A stretch of DNA of 64,000 bases from Porphyra umbilicalis (GCA_002049455.2 KV918764.1:372001-436000); one strand, 5' to 3'. Numbered from the stretch's first letter, positions 22,178 through 34,053 are shown. The notes: a model not told the origin generated them from the sequence alone. Translations and numbers: made by a program.

Positions 22178-23757
22178 GGACCCCCGTCAGCGGCCGCGGG
22201 CGCCGCCCGCGTCCGCCGCGCGTCGGGGCGCCGACGCGGCAAGGGACCAAAGGGCGGCCGCTGCAGGCGGCCCCCACCCACCCCCCGAGACGCGGGCGGT
22301 GACGGAGGGGAGGGGGACGTGTACGCGCGCGCGCGCGTCGTCTACCCACGGTGGCTCGGTGGTCGTCTTGCGGGGCGCCAGACGACGGCGGCAGCGGCCA
22401 GAGGGCGGCGGGGGGGAGGGGCGGGGCTCGACATGGCCGCTCCCATAGGATAGCCGCAGTGGCCATGGCGGCCGCCACGCAAGCACAGCGGTGCAGGTGC
22501 CGCCTTTGCAGAGGGCGCCACGGCAGGCGGCCGGCGACCGCGGTGGTGGCGCCCGCCGGTCGCGCGTCGGTCGGTCCGTGCGTCGCCAGACGGCGGCGCT
22601 ACGTTTGGCGCCGTCGCTCAACGATGACGCAGCGCCGCCAATCAGAAAGTCCCATGAGCAGCAGCAGCCAATCAAACTGCTTAGTCGCCATAATGGGCGT
22701 GGAGTCATCATAATCCTGATGGAATGATAGAGGATGCTCATTGGGGTTGTATTTAGCACGTGTATGACTTTTCTCAGCAGGGATAATTACCAAACGAAAC
22801 AATCTCAGCGGTATTATTTTTTAAAACACTTGGAATTTTATATTCTCAAACGAATCCTCGTCACTGTCATCATGCGAGTCGTCTTGTTGAGACTCGAGGA
22901 CCGAAGTCGGCCCCGCGTGACACCGCAACCACAGCACGGTGATGGCGGCGCCACGTTCCATCACGTGTGCCTCTACGTGGTCTGTGTCAGACTGGGCACA
23001 CTGTGTGCTCGGCCAAGCAGCCCCGCCCCTCTCACCCCGCCCTCCCGTGGGGCGGTGATTGGGCTTGGCCAAGTCCATGCGAGCCTATAAGATGCGCCCC
23101 CCGCGCACCATGTGCCGCACCCCATTTCCTGCCTCTGGACAGATCGACGGGTGCACCACCCCCGCCAGTGTAGGCCGCAAAGGCCCGGGGGGCCCGCGCG
23201 TCACCGGTCACATCCAGTGTCTCACCAGGTGGGCACACGGACGTGCCGCGGGACTCCGTGGCGGTCGACAGAACTGGTGGACCACTGGCGCCGCGTGGGC
23301 GCCCCGCTTGCGCGAGTGGGCCCCCAGAGGGACTCCATGAGGAGCACAAGGGGCGATGCGGGGGGGCTCCATGACCAGTGGAGAAGCCTCGCCGCGTGGG
23401 CAGGGGCGCGTCATTGGCGAGGCCGAGCGGCCGCCATCCGACGTGCTGCAGAGCAGACCCGCGACGCGGCCGCGGGGAGCCCGGCGTCTCCTGCTACGTC
23501 CCAACGCGCAGACTGCGGTTCCTCAGGCCCGCCGTGTCCATGGGGTCTCTTATGGGTGGCGTCGCCGACGGGGCGCGGCGACCGCCCGAGTCGGCCCACG
23601 CGGCGGCGGCTCTGCGTCAGGTCAGCAACGCGCTGCGCGCCTGCCTGCCCTCACCGTCGGTGGGCGGCCACGGGGTATCCGACACGCCCGCCCCCCAGCG
23701 GCCGACACCCCCACCCACGGCGGTGGATGAGCGGCACGACACGACGCAGCCGGCGGC
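22178..23757. other. Intergenic region between divergent genes
   Basis: This lies between the start of the minus-strand oxidase and the plus-strand Ala/Pro-rich gene and may hold both promoters. Two CCAAT motifs (CCAATCA) lie at about 22638 and 22668, and 22640-22900 is notably richer in AT. Short open frames here are unassigned. The regulatory role is inference. Confidence 0.35.
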
Positions 23758-24258
23758 ATGGACGCCATCGACGGGTGGACTCCCCAACGGCGCTACGCCG
23801 CGCGCCGTCGGGGGGCCGCCTCGGACCAAGACGCGGGCGACCCCGAGGAGTGCTTCATGGACGAAGCCGGCCACCCGCTGCTGCCACGCCGCCCGCCGCT
23901 GCCGTTGCCCTGCCAATGCGGCCCCCGCCACCCACGCCGCGGCGCCGCCGACGCGACGGCGCTCGTGACGTTTCAGCCCGCCGGCGGGCCGCCGCCGCCG
24001 CCCGTGCAACGCCCGCCACCGTCGCCGCTACGGCGGCCGCGGCGGCGGCGGCTGGCGGTGCTCGATCCCCCGCCGCGCGCGCCCGTGAGGTGGGGGGCCC
24101 CCGCCGCCGAGGCGGTCGTGTGGCGCGACGCGCCCGACGGCGGCGCCGCCGCCGCCGCGGGTGCGCCCGACGCGCTGGCCGACGGCGGCGGGGCGGCGCC
24201 CGCCGCTGTGGCGGTGACGATGGCGGCAGCGGTGGCGGCTGCGGCGGCGGCGGCACCA

Positions 24259-24290
<32 letters not shown>

Positions 24291-25658
24291 CGCTGCATCG
24301 CGGCGGGTCGTGCAACGGCTCGTCGTGTCGCTGTTTGCAGACGGTTCGTGGGCGACGCACGCGGCGCCGCCCGAGCGGCTCGCGTCTCCCGTTGCACGGG
24401 CGTCGCCGCCGCCACTGGCCTTGCCGGCGTCGCCGACGCCCGCTGTGCGGCCGATGGCCCCCCTTCTGCCGTCACCTCTCCCCGTGGAGCCATCGGACCG
24501 TGATGCCCTTGCGGACGCGCCGCCGCCGCCGCCGCCACCGCCGCCGCCGCCAATGCCGCGGCGCCACCCACTAGGGTTACCCCGGTCGACGGTGGCAGCC
24601 ATCACGGCCGACAGCCGTGCGTCGCAGGTGCCGGCATCTCCGACGCTCGATGTGCGGCCAGTGGCCCCCCCCTGGCGTCGTCTCTCCCCATGGAGCCGCC
24701 GGACCGCGAGGCCCTTGCGGACGCATCGCCGCCGCCGCCGCCGCCGCCGCTGCCCCCGTTGCTGTCGCGTTGCCGCCCACCAGGGGCACCCAGGTTGAGG
24801 GCGTCGGCCGTCACGGACGACAGCCGTGCGCCGCGGGTGCCCCCCGACGCGCGCCGCAGCCACCCGCGCGCCACCAACGCGGCGCCCGTCACGCCGCCAC
24901 CGCCCGAGCCGGTCCGCCGGTCGCTGGAGGGGCAGCCGTGGCCGCAGCCGCCGCCGCTGCCGCCACCACCGCTGCTGCGGCCGCCGCAGCGGCTGTCGCC
25001 GCAGCAGACTGCCGCCTCAGCGGCAGCGGCGGCGCCCGCGCGCGGGCGCCCGCGGCGGCACGCCCCGCCCGCAACTGCGCCGCGCCCGCCCGGGACGGCG
25101 GCCGCCACGCTGCCGCCGCGCGCCGGCGTCAACCGCCGTGCGCCGACGCCGTCCCAACCGCCGTCGCCGCCGCCGCCGACGCGCGCCCCTGTGGAGGGAC
25201 GCGGGTCGGTCACGCCGTCGGCCGCCGCCGCGACGGCTGACGCGGGCGACGGGCACCCGCGCGCGGCGGCGGGCGGCTCACCCGCCGGCCGCGTCGCCGT
25301 CGCGGCCACTGCGTCAGCGGGGGAAGCCCCCTCGCGCCGACCGGTCGCCGCCGGGGTGCCGACCCTAACGACGGCGGCGGGTGCCCGACCGCCGCCCACC
25401 GAGACCGTGGCAGCGGCAGCAGCGGCGGCGGTGCGCCACGGCGCGGGCGACGCGCCGCCGCCGACGCCGCCGCCGTCGCGTCGGCGGCGGCGGCGGGCGC
25501 CATCCCCTCACCCCGACGCCCCCCTGCGCCCCGACGCGCGGCCGCCGACGGCAGCGGTGCGGACCGCGTCGGACGGGGCGCCGTCTGCGCCGGCGCCCGC
25601 CCGCACCGCCGTCGGATCGCCGGCGGGGGGCGCGGCAGTGGGGACGGCCGCCGCCTCG

Positions 25659-25690
<32 letters not shown>

Positions 25691-26271
25691 CTCTGCCGCC
25701 CCCTGGCCGTCGAGGTCCCCCACCCCGGCGCGGCCCGACGTGGCGTCGGCGGCGGCCGCCGCCGCCGCCTCTGGGGCCGCCGCGCCGCCGGCGGGCGCGA
25801 CCACCCCGCCGGCGGCCACCCCCACCGCGCCGTCGCCCCTGACGCCGCGGCGGAACCCGCCGCGGTCGCACGGGGCGGCGACCGGCCGAGGCGTCCCCCC
25901 CCTCTTTCCCCCACGCCGCTGGGTTTCCCTCCTGACCCGACCACCACCACCACCACCACCGCCGCCACCGCCGCTGCCGCCGCCGCCGCCACCGCTACCA
26001 CCCGCCCCGTCGCCGCCGCCGTCGCCGCCGCCGCCTCGCCACGCGGCGCGCCCCCCCCCCCCCCCCCGCCTGGCGCCTGCGCCGGCGGGCATCCCCCTCC
26101 CCCTCCTCGCCCCCCCCCCCCCCGGGGGGCACCACCGCCCGCGGCGCGCGGCGCAAGCGCGCGCGCGCCGGCGCCGCCGACGGCGGCGACCGCGGCTCGG
26201 CGCGGTGGGCGGCGACGCTGCAAAACCGCGCGTCGGCGGCGCGGTGCAACGCGAAACGCGCGCGGCAGCGG

Positions 26272-26305
<34 letters not shown>

Positions 26306-26540
26306 ACGCGGCGGCAGCGGCGGCGGCGGCGGAGGGGCGGTGAGGGAGGGGGGGGAGCGTGCGTCACCGCCCCCGACCGTCGGGGGGTGGGGAGGGGGGG
26401 GGGGGGTGGGGGATGCAACTGCGGCGGCGGAAGCGGCGGTGGCGGCGGCGGCTGCGGCGGCGGTGGAGCGCCACGCCCCGCGGCTGCCCGTCGCGCGCGC
26501 CGCGCGCCTCGGCGGGGCACCAGCGGTGCCGGCGCGATAA
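23758..26540 (+). CDS. Ala/Pro/Arg-rich disordered protein of unknown function
   Basis: A plausible ATG (23758) opens a frame starting MDAIDGWTPQRRY, then DPEECFMDEAGHPLLPRRPP with a short Cys-containing stretch, then long Ala, Pro and Arg tracts. Two copies of a 69-residue unit are recognisable (LPVEPSDRDALADAPPP near 24480 and LPMEPPDREALADASPPP near 24685). Conservation at protein level, including a VRPMAP/VRPVAP lead-in, suggests real coding sequence. The frame shifts by one base at a run of eight C near 24665-24672 between the copies, and continues to a stop at 26540. Either an assembly error or a frame break is possible. Homopeptides of Ala and Pro and (GCC)n, (CCA)n and (GGC)n tracts dominate the second half. 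No domain is recognised. About 390 bases of it (25168-25559) recur in every unit of the array at 50.7-56.4 kb. Confidence 0.45.
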
Positions 26541-27607
26541 CGGGCCGGGGGCGGGGGCGCGTCTCCCACCCGTGCGGCCTGCGGTGGTTTTGTAGAGGGG
26601 GGTCCGACGCCGCCGCCGGCCGCAGGGCGCCGTCGGGGGCCGCCCGCAAGAGCGAGGGCGCTCGGCCGGGGTGGGCGTCTGTCGATCAAACACGGCGCCG
26701 TCACAGGACCGGAAAATGGGGGCTCAAAAGGCACTTCTCGTATGTGGCCAAGACGAACTGGGATGTCTGTGACCCACTCTTCAAAGATATAACAGAAACT
26801 ATCACACAAAGAGATCTTAATATCACATACGGGAAGCATCGTAGACGAATACAGTTGTCGGAAACCCATGACAGTGTTTGGAATGTCTGATCGAAGAGAT
26901 ACATGTGACAGCATACGCTTGAAAGCGCGTCGTGTTCATGATACTACCACTCCCCCTCGCCACCCTCGCCAACTCCCTCGCCCCTCGCCACCTTCCCCTC
27001 CCAATGCCACCTCTCTCCCAGCGCCACCACTCCCTCCGAGCTCTAACTACCTCCGCCCTTGCCATCCCCCCCGCTCCCCTCACCCAGTCCCTGCTTCACC
27101 AGATGCTCACAGCGTCATAGGACGTCGGCTCCAGGAACTGAGCCATCACAGAGTCATACAGTCGACTGATCATGCAAAACACATACAAGGCCAGGGACAA
27201 ACACAGCGGAGAAGAGTTAGATAAAAGGGACAAAGACGAAGACCAGCTGCAGCGTCGGCTGAACTCGCAGTACAAAAGAAGCGAGTCACCACCGCACCTC
27301 ACTATATACACCACAAGATACTCGCCAAAAAGCCAAGCCTTCACACGCACCGCCACTCCGCGCGGTCTACAAGCACCTCACGCAGAGCCACGCCACTGGC
27401 GTCACCAGCAAGTCACGCACGCACAGCACAGCGAAGGCCTGTGCGCGCAGCCATCACGGCATGATGCCTGACCCCGCCCTTGACAGAGGCGGAGGTCTTT
27501 GCCGCAAGCCGCTCTTCCTGATGGCGAGCAACACCGTCGGCTGCACGGATGCGCCTCCCCGCACTGTGAACTGACAGCGACTGACAGGGACACCGCGTCA
27601 CACAGGT
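26541..27607. other. No recognisable gene
   Basis: Base composition falls to moderate GC from 26700. Short open frames on both strands show no domain. I see no RNA gene or repeat until the tyrosine-recombinase element starts at about 27608. Confidence 0.45.
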
Positions 27608-28142
27608 TACTACTAAGGAGAGAGGGGGCCCGCGGATGCCATGTGACGTTGTATTTAATAGTTGAGCTGCAGACGAAAAAAGAAAATCCGGAAACGTCCA
27701 GAAGTAAAGAAGTAGTACAAAGAAGAGCCCTCGTTTGTACGAAAAACAATGGTTTGTGCGCACCAGTGGGCGCACGCTCCGACCCAGGGTGGGAGGGAGG
27801 GAGGCGGAAAAACAGCGGACGTGGGGAGCCGGGGGAGCCGCAGGGATGCCGCGGGCGGCGTCTCCTTAAGCGGTCTGGAGGCGGATCAGGACCCCCCGTC
27901 TGTGTGGTTACAGGGGGGGGGCTGCTAAGGGCAGCTCTGTGCCACAGAAAACGGATTTCCTGTGGGATCCGATCCTCTCAGAATATCCCCGGTGGGGAAT
28001 GGGAACGCGCCCATCCCCCGAACACGTTGCTAAGTTCTTTCGCCCCACCCCGCGTTAGTCGACGCCCGTGGTATTAAATAACCGTCGGACAAGACAATAC
28101 GGAGGGGCTACTACTAAGGAGAGAGGGGGCCCGCGGATGCCA
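27608..28142 (-). repeat. 3' split repeats (B1-A2-B2) of the tyrosine-recombinase element
   Basis: A 34-bp block, TACTACTAAGGAGAGAGGGG plus 14 more bases, is present at 27608-27641 and again at 28109-28142. The 306-bp A2 block between them (27803-28108) matches the element's 5' repeat at 32416-32616 plus 46604-46719. Confidence 0.8.
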
Positions 28143-28167
28143 AACAGAAAGAGTACGCCCGTCTGCA

Positions 28168-29110
28168 CTATCGGGGGAGCAGGCGGGCGAAGAAAAACCG
28201 ATCATACTTGGATGCAACCGTGAGCGCAGAGATGTACGACGCCGCCAACGTCGGCTCCGTCGTCGCGCTCAGCGCCGAGATGGCGCCGCAGTTGACACCC
28301 GCGGCATTGGCCGCCGTGGCGCCGCCCGACTTGAGGGAGTGGGACGCATACACCGTGCCGACGGAGGGGGTGACCTTCAAGAGGTGCAGACCGGCCTGCA
28401 ACCAGGTGGTGATGAGCGCCGACGCCGCGGCCGACGCGCACTTGGTGAAGAGGCGCGCGGACGGCCGGTGGTGCGCGGCGCGCAAGTCCGCGACGAGGCG
28501 CGCGAGGAGCGCGAAGGGGAGGTCGACCCCGCCGTGTACGGACGGGGGCATGCGTCGGGCGATGAGGCCCCGGTCCGCCTCCGTCTTGTGTCGCGGAACC
28601 TGGTAGGCCGCCGACCCGTCGGCGCGCACGTCCACGTCGGCCAGCGTCAAACGGGTGATGTCGCCCGCGCGGCGCATCCACCAAAACTGGAGCCCCACCG
28701 CAGTCAGCTGGTGGCGGCGGGCCCGCGGCGAGCGCATCGCGAGCTCAGAGAGCCCCCAAGCAACCGCAGAGGGGAGGGGGACCCGCACCGGCTTGATAAC
28801 CGGCCGGTACAGCAAGCCGGCGCGGCGGAATCCCGCCTTGGCTTCGCGCACAGAGGCGTGGTCGCAGGGGTTGGGCTGCCCGGCGGCCACGTGCCGCTTG
28901 CGGATGGCGGCGAGGATGGGCTTGAGGGAAACCGCCACGACAGAGTTGCGGCGCCACAGATGCCCGACGTAGGCGAGTATCGTCTCGGTGGAGGCGGAGA
29001 GGGTGCGGAGCCCGTGCGTACCACAGTAGCCGGAAAAGCGCCCCCACAAGCCGCCGTACCGCGCCGCCGTCCCGTCGACCACGCTGTTTACGCGGAGCCA
29101 GCGAGCGGCA
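28168..29110 (-). CDS. Tyrosine recombinase of the DIRS-order element
   Basis: A phage-integrase-like tyrosine recombinase with an N-terminal SAM-like part (ARYGGLWGRFSGYC), then the catalytic fold with RRAGDITRLTL, SHSLKSGGAT and a C-terminal tyrosine in ASYISAL. It would integrate the circular cDNA of the element. Its start overlaps the end of the RT frame. The boundary near 29110 is approximate, because the open frame runs on upstream as an out-of-frame shadow of the RT. Confidence 0.8.
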
Positions 29111-31385
29111 GCGGCATCAGCGCCGCGTCCGGTCGCGGCACGCGCCAGCACGCGACGCTGGTCGCGGCGCCACTCTGCCGCCCCCGCCGGCCGTTGAACC
29201 GGCGGCGCCGGTAAGCAGCCCGCTCGAGGCGGGCCCGCTTGGCGGCGATCCCCGACGGGGGAAGGCCGCCGCCCACGAACCGGAAGACTGCCAACCGCCA
29301 CCGAGGGGGCGAGGTTGTACCCCGGGCGGGTCCGCCTGGGAACGGGCCCGCCGTCTTGGGCAGCAGGTACGCCTCGTTTGCGGCTTCGACGGTGGGTGCC
29401 CACCACTGCTGAGCCCCCCACACCGGGAGGATGACCGTCGCCGTCGCCTTGTCCACGCAGATCTTGGCGACGACCAACTCGGCCAGGTTGAACGGGGGGA
29501 AGATCCAGTTGTTTTCCCCCGCGCCCCACCCGACCGACAGGGCATCCACCGCTTCCGTCCCTGGAGCGTGCGTCTTGGTGTTGAACCTTGGGCACCGCGC
29601 GTTCAGGGGACTGGCGAAGCGGTCGACCGTGTACGGACCGTACCACTGCTGCAACGCCGAGAAGGTTCGGTCGGCAATCCGCCAGTCGTGGCAGTCGGAC
29701 TGCCGCGACAGGGCGTCCGCCCACACGTTGGCTACGGAGGGCAACCAGGACGCCCGAAGCGTCACGCGGTACCGCTGGGCGACGGCGTGCAGCTTGCGTA
29801 GCTCGTCCATCAGCGCCGGCGACCTGCTGGAGAAGCCGTTGATAACGTGCATCGCCACCCGGCTGTCGACCCGCAGGCGAAGGAGGCCCTCCTCGCCCAG
29901 GAGCTGCGCGCCGAACGCCAGGAGACAGAAACGCACCGCCGCCACTTCCTTCACGTTGATGTGGAGGTCGCGTTGCGCGACGGTGAAAAAGCCCGCCGCT
30001 GGCAGCAGGTGGTGCCAATGCCCGCCCCACCCGTAGGGGGACGCGTCGGTCGTCAGCTCTCCCAAAGTCTTGGGCCACAAGGCCCGCCCGACGCCCGGCT
30101 CCGTGTTCAACTTGGTGAACCACTTGAGGTCGCTGACCGCCCCGTGCGACAGGCGCGACCTCGGCCCCGTCAGGCACTGGCAGTCGTACAGGCGCCGAAG
30201 GAAGAAGCGCGCCGAGGGGACGGCCAGCTGGCACGACACGGCCATCCCGGAAAAGCGCTGCAAGGCCTTGGAGGACACGCGACGGGAGCGCAGGCGGGAC
30301 GCCGACAGCAGTGCCTTGGCTCCGCCGACGAGCTTGGCCAATCGCGGCGGCGGCAGCAACACGAGCCGCCGCGCCGTGTCCACCAAGTATCCCAGCAGGG
30401 GGAGACAGGTCGTGCCGACCGGCACCCCCTTGGCCGGGTGCACCTGAATGCCGAGCCGCTCGAACAGAGACAGGATCTCGACGCGCCCCGCCGTCGCCGT
30501 TGCTTTGGTCGAGGGGCGGGACCCCCGCCCGTTGGCGGCGAAGTCGTCGACGTAGGCGTTGATCTTGAAGCCCCTCAACCGCAAGGCCGCCACAACTGGC
30601 CGCATCAGCTTCGTCCAGACCCACGGGCTGAGCCGCATGCCAAATGGTAGCACCCGCGGCTCGTAAACTACGCCCGCGACGACGAACCGAAAGTATTTGC
30701 GGTCCGCCGGTCGGAGTCGGACGTGGTAAAACGCGTCCGACACGTCCCAAGAGACGAGGTGGTCGCCCGGTAAGAGCGTCGAAAGGAACGACGGCAGCTT
30801 CTGGTACTGGAAGATGCGCCGCCGGATGTGGAGGTTGATCAGACGCAGGTCGATGACCAGTCGCGGCTTGGAGCCGTACACCACGAACGTCGGAGACACC
30901 CACGGTGCGCCCGCGCCCGCCGCGGGGGAGAGCCTCTTGGCGTACCCGGCAGCCACCCACCGCGCGACCTCCGTCTCGGACCACAGCTGCTCGTCGCCGG
31001 GCATGGCGTAGCCCTTGGACTTGGTCGGCGGTGGACGCGACGCCCAGGGCACGCGGAAGCCAAACTGGATCGTCCGAAGCACCCAGTACGCTGCTCCCAT
31101 CGCCGCCCAAGTCCTCAGCGCCGCCAGCAGCGTTGTGTAGGGCGCGGCGGCGGCTGCCGCCGCGTCCGCCTCGTGCTGCCGACGGGCTTGCCGCCGCCAC
31201 CGAGAGTCGGGGCGGCGGCGCTTGCTTGCCTTCTTGGGCGGAGCGTCCCCCGGCAAGCGAGAGGACGCCCCCGACCCCCGTGTCCGGCGGGGGGTCGGCG
31301 TCGCCGGCAGGCCGCCCGGCTTAGGCACCCCGGGTGGGGCGCCCCCCCTTGGGCGGCTTCTTGTCCCCGCGGATGCCGTCGGCAT
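29088..31385 (-). CDS. Reverse transcriptase-RNase H of the DIRS-order element
   Basis: A 765-codon frame. The RT core shows RLVIDLRLINLHIRR, LVSWDVSDAFYHVRL, LPFGMRLSPWVWTK and the catalytic YVDD (about 30540-30557). The RNase H domain begins at ELTTDASPYGWGGHW. Fingers and palm follow the DIRS/Ngaro pattern, as does an RNase H without an integrase after it. The frame overlaps both the gag-like frame upstream and the recombinase downstream. It is fossil-class sequence that looks whole. Confidence 0.85.
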   Translation of the reverse strand: MPTASAGTRSRPRGGAPPGVPKPGGLPATPTPRRTRGSGASSRLPGDAPPKKASKRRRPDSRWRRQARRQHEADAAAAAAAPYTTLLAALRTWAAMGAAYWVLRTIQFGFRVPWASRPPPTKSKGYAMPGDEQLWSETEVARWVAAGYAKRLSPAAGAGAPWVSPTFVVYGSKPRLVIDLRLINLHIRRRIFQYQKLPSFLSTLLPGDHLVSWDVSDAFYHVRLRPADRKYFRFVVAGVVYEPRVLPFGMRLSPWVWTKLMRPVVAALRLRGFKINAYVDDFAANGRGSRPSTKATATAGRVEILSLFERLGIQVHPAKGVPVGTTCLPLLGYLVDTARRLVLLPPPRLAKLVGGAKALLSASRLRSRRVSSKALQRFSGMAVSCQLAVPSARFFLRRLYDCQCLTGPRSRLSHGAVSDLKWFTKLNTEPGVGRALWPKTLGELTTDASPYGWGGHWHHLLPAAGFFTVAQRDLHINVKEVAAVRFCLLAFGAQLLGEEGLLRLRVDSRVAMHVINGFSSRSPALMDELRKLHAVAQRYRVTLRASWLPSVANVWADALSRQSDCHDWRIADRTFSALQQWYGPYTVDRFASPLNARCPRFNTKTHAPGTEAVDALSVGWGAGENNWIFPPFNLAELVVAKICVDKATATVILPVWGAQQWWAPTVEAANEAYLLPKTAGPFPGGPARGTTSPPRWRLAVFRFVGGGLPPSGIAAKRARLERAAYRRRRFNGRRGRQSGAATSVACWRVPRPDAALMPLPLAGSA

Positions 31386-32370
31386 AGCGTCGACCGTGCG
31401 CCCGCGCCGCGGATTTGACGAGACTGGAATTCTGCGCCGTCGCCAGGTAGTCCCAGGTGGGGCAGTAGGCGTCTTGGTCGCCGTGCCCGAACACCAGGGT
31501 GCGCAACGTCTCCGACGCTGGCGTGTCGTGGGTGGCCAGCGTGATTACCTTGTAGCGCGCCGACACCAACGTGTAGAGCTGGTGCAGCCCCACCCGCGTG
31601 TTGACGTCGAACGCCGAGGGCGCCCCGCCCGCGTCCTCGACCTCATCCTCGCGGCTGAGCACGCGGTTGTGCAGCAATTGCAACCAGGCGGCGACGTTGT
31701 AGACAAACTCGAGCTCGTGCGCGGGCTTGCCCGACAGCTTGGCTTGGACCTTGATGTAGCGCGTGTCCCCGACCACGTCAAATGGGTGCGGGTACTTGGT
31801 GTGGGCCTCCCCCTCCGGCGGGAGGAAAAAACCGCGGATCACCGGGCGCACGTTCCGGACCCGGCGGATCTCGGTGTAGGCGAAGGCGCTGCGGTAGGGT
31901 GCCACCCGCCCGTCTCCGGGCGTGTAGTCGTCGTCGTCCGAGTCCGTGACGTCGTCGTCGTCGTCGCCGACGCTGCCGTCGTGAGGGTTACCGCCGCCAC
32001 CGCCACCACCGCCGCCGTCGCCGCCGCCACCGCCGCCGCCGTGTCCGCCCCCGCCACCCCCCCTCCCCCACCGCCTTCGGCAGAGCCGTCGGGGGGCGAG
32101 GGGGGGGGGGGGAGTCTGCGTCGCCTCTAGCCGCCGAACCGCGGGCAGATGCCGGGCCCTTGGCCTTGCGACCACCGCCACCCGCGCCGCGCGCGCACTC
32201 TGCGACGGGGAGGTCGGCGAGGATGGGGAAAAGGAACAGGACAAGAAGGGGGAGGGTGATCACCCCCGTCGTAACCGTAGCCCGCGAGCGGGCCGGCGCG
32301 GCGAGACAAAAGTCAAAGAAGCCGCTCCCCGCCAGGGGGGTAGGCGTCGAGATCGACGCCATCAGGTCCA
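31321..32370 (-). CDS. gag-like protein of the DIRS-order element
   Basis: The first frame of the element. It starts Gly/Asp-rich and acidic (DDDDDVTDSDDDDYTPGDGR), then has a conserved-looking body (HTKYPHPFDVVGDTRYIKVQ, ELEFVYNVAAWLQLLHNRVL) and a basic tail. Position before RT and composition suggest the structural protein; no zinc knuckle is seen. The start is uncertain. Confidence 0.6.
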
Positions 32371-32459
32371 CAGCCCCGTCACGCCCACCAATGATCGGTG
32401 GACGCCGTTTTTGCGCCTGGTCACAGGCGGAAAAACAGCGGACGTGGGGAGCCGGGGGA

Positions 32460-32616
32460 GCCGCAGGGATGCCGCGGGCGGCGTCTCCTTAAGCGGTCTG
32501 GAGGCGGATCAGGACCCCCCGTCTGTGTGGTTACAGGGGGGGGCTGCTAAGGGCAGCTCTGTGCCACAGAAAACGGATTTCCTGTGGGATCCGATCCTCT
32601 CAGAATATCCCCGGTG
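32460..32616. repeat. Target-site duplication of the LINE, left copy (157 bp)
   Basis: This part of the outer element's A1 repeat is present again, identical except for one base in a G-run, at 46446-46603 on the other side of the LINE. Confidence 0.75.
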
Positions 32617-32661
32617 TTGCTTTTAATCGGTCCCGGACCCAAAGCCCGCCGACTACACTCT

Positions 32662-32716
32662 AGGGGTCAGCCCCTTAATGCGAAAGGTGAGCCACCAGCG
32701 GCGGAGCCGCTGGTGG
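32662..32716 (-). other. Two hairpins at the 3' end of the LINE RNA
   Basis: CCACCAGCGGC/GCCGCTGGTGG (32692-32716, loop of 3) and AGGGG/CCCCT (about 32662-32675) fold next to each other just before the LINE 3' end. R2-class reverse transcriptases recognise structured 3' UTRs, so they could serve in template recognition; this is inference. Confidence 0.5.
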
Positions 32717-34053
32717 AACCCCCCCCATCCGAAAAGAATTCGCAACCCCGGCCAAAACAATCCGCGCATTCCACCGCCACAAACTCAGCGACACATCGGT
32801 CAGCAACCCGGAAAGGGCCTCCCTGTGGTTCTCCTCCCCCAGCGTAGAGGCGAGGAAAGGCGCCGTGGCCGGGCCAACCCGCCCGCTCGCCTCCCACACC
32901 AGCGGTGTGAAGGTGTGGGGCGGGTCGCCAGCGGGAAGGTACGGCGTGTACTTGCCGACCTTCTCCGCCTCGCGCACCCGGGCAGCCCCGGGCACGCGGG
33001 GAGAGCCCGCCGTGCGGGAGACGTGGATGGCCGCCGTCGCGGCGACTACCGACACGTCCCCCCACAGCGGCGCGCCCGACGCCCCGCGCGTCGCACGCAG
33101 GTCCGGGCGCAGCGCGGTCGACTGCTCCCCTGCGGGGAGCGGCGGCTCTGCCACCACCCCCGTCCACCGCGGGTCCGCGCGCAGCACCGTGGCGACCCGC
33201 TGCAGCACCTCCGTGTGGCGGAAGGTGCGCAGCGGGACGCTCCGCGGGCACCCGCCCAGCCAGTGGGAGCCAAGTGGGTCCGCGAGCGCGCCGCATCGGC
33301 ACTCACGGGCGGAGGCGTGCGGCGCGGGGGCGATACCCACCCACAGCCGCACGGCCGCCACCATCTCAGCGCCCGTCATGGCGCCGCCCAGCGGGCCGCC
33401 GCACGGCAGCCGGTTCAGCCACAGCCCGGAGCCGTGGCCGCAGCAGGCGGCCCAGCGCGCGCGTGCCGCCAGCGACAGCGGCGCCCACATGCCGCGCGCC
33501 GCCGCCAGGTGTGCCGCCTGCGCCAGCTGCCGCTGCGTGAGCCGCGTCGGTGCCGCGAGCATCGCCCCCCAGCTGTCCGGGACGCCCCCCAGGGCACGGA
33601 GTAGGCCAGCGGCCGGTATGCTGGCCGTGTCCAGGGGGGGCGGCAAGGACAGGAGGAGGTCGGTGCTCGGCGGCGCGACAGACTCAAAGGGAGAGCCGCC
33701 GGGCGACCCCGTCGTGGCGGGCGTCGCCTTGGCGACGCACGCCGCCAGGCACGCCTGCAGGCGCGGCAGTAATGGGCCCCACAAGCCCCCCTCGGCCGCG
33801 AAGGCGGCGAGGGAGGCGGGCGAGGCCACACCCACAGGGGCGGCGGCAAGAGGTGGTACCAGGGTGGGGGGCGTGGGAGCAGCAGCGTTTCCGGCCGGCG
33901 CCGGCCACGCACTTGTGCCCCCCCACACGGCAGGAGGCGCCCCGCCCCCCCCGCCCGCGGTGGTCGGGGGCGCGGCACTGAGCGCCGGACGGCCCGGCGC
34001 GGTGACCGCCGGCAACGCCGACAGCGCCCGCACCAGCTCCCGCAGCGCCGGCG
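32675..34053 (-). CDS. LINE ORF C, C-terminal part with CCHC motif and restriction-like endonuclease
   Basis: The half of the LINE protein beyond the Copia insertion. It carries the R2-type motif C-x-C-x9-H-x4-C (CRCGALADPLGSHWLGGC), then RPD-x14-D (RPDL...WGDVSVV, near 33035-33110), the PD-(D/E)XK-type nuclease signature that nicks target DNA in R2-class LINEs. The stop is at 32675. It reads in the same direction and lies directly on from the RT half at 39969 once the inserted element and one copy of its 5-bp duplication are discounted. A hairpin with 11-bp arms (32692-32716) covers the last codons. Confidence 0.75.

Noticed and set aside
29130-31200. Upstream extension of the recombinase frame (to 1010 codons)
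   Set aside because: It lies in another frame of the RT gene and has no domain of its own; only the C-terminal part is the recombinase.
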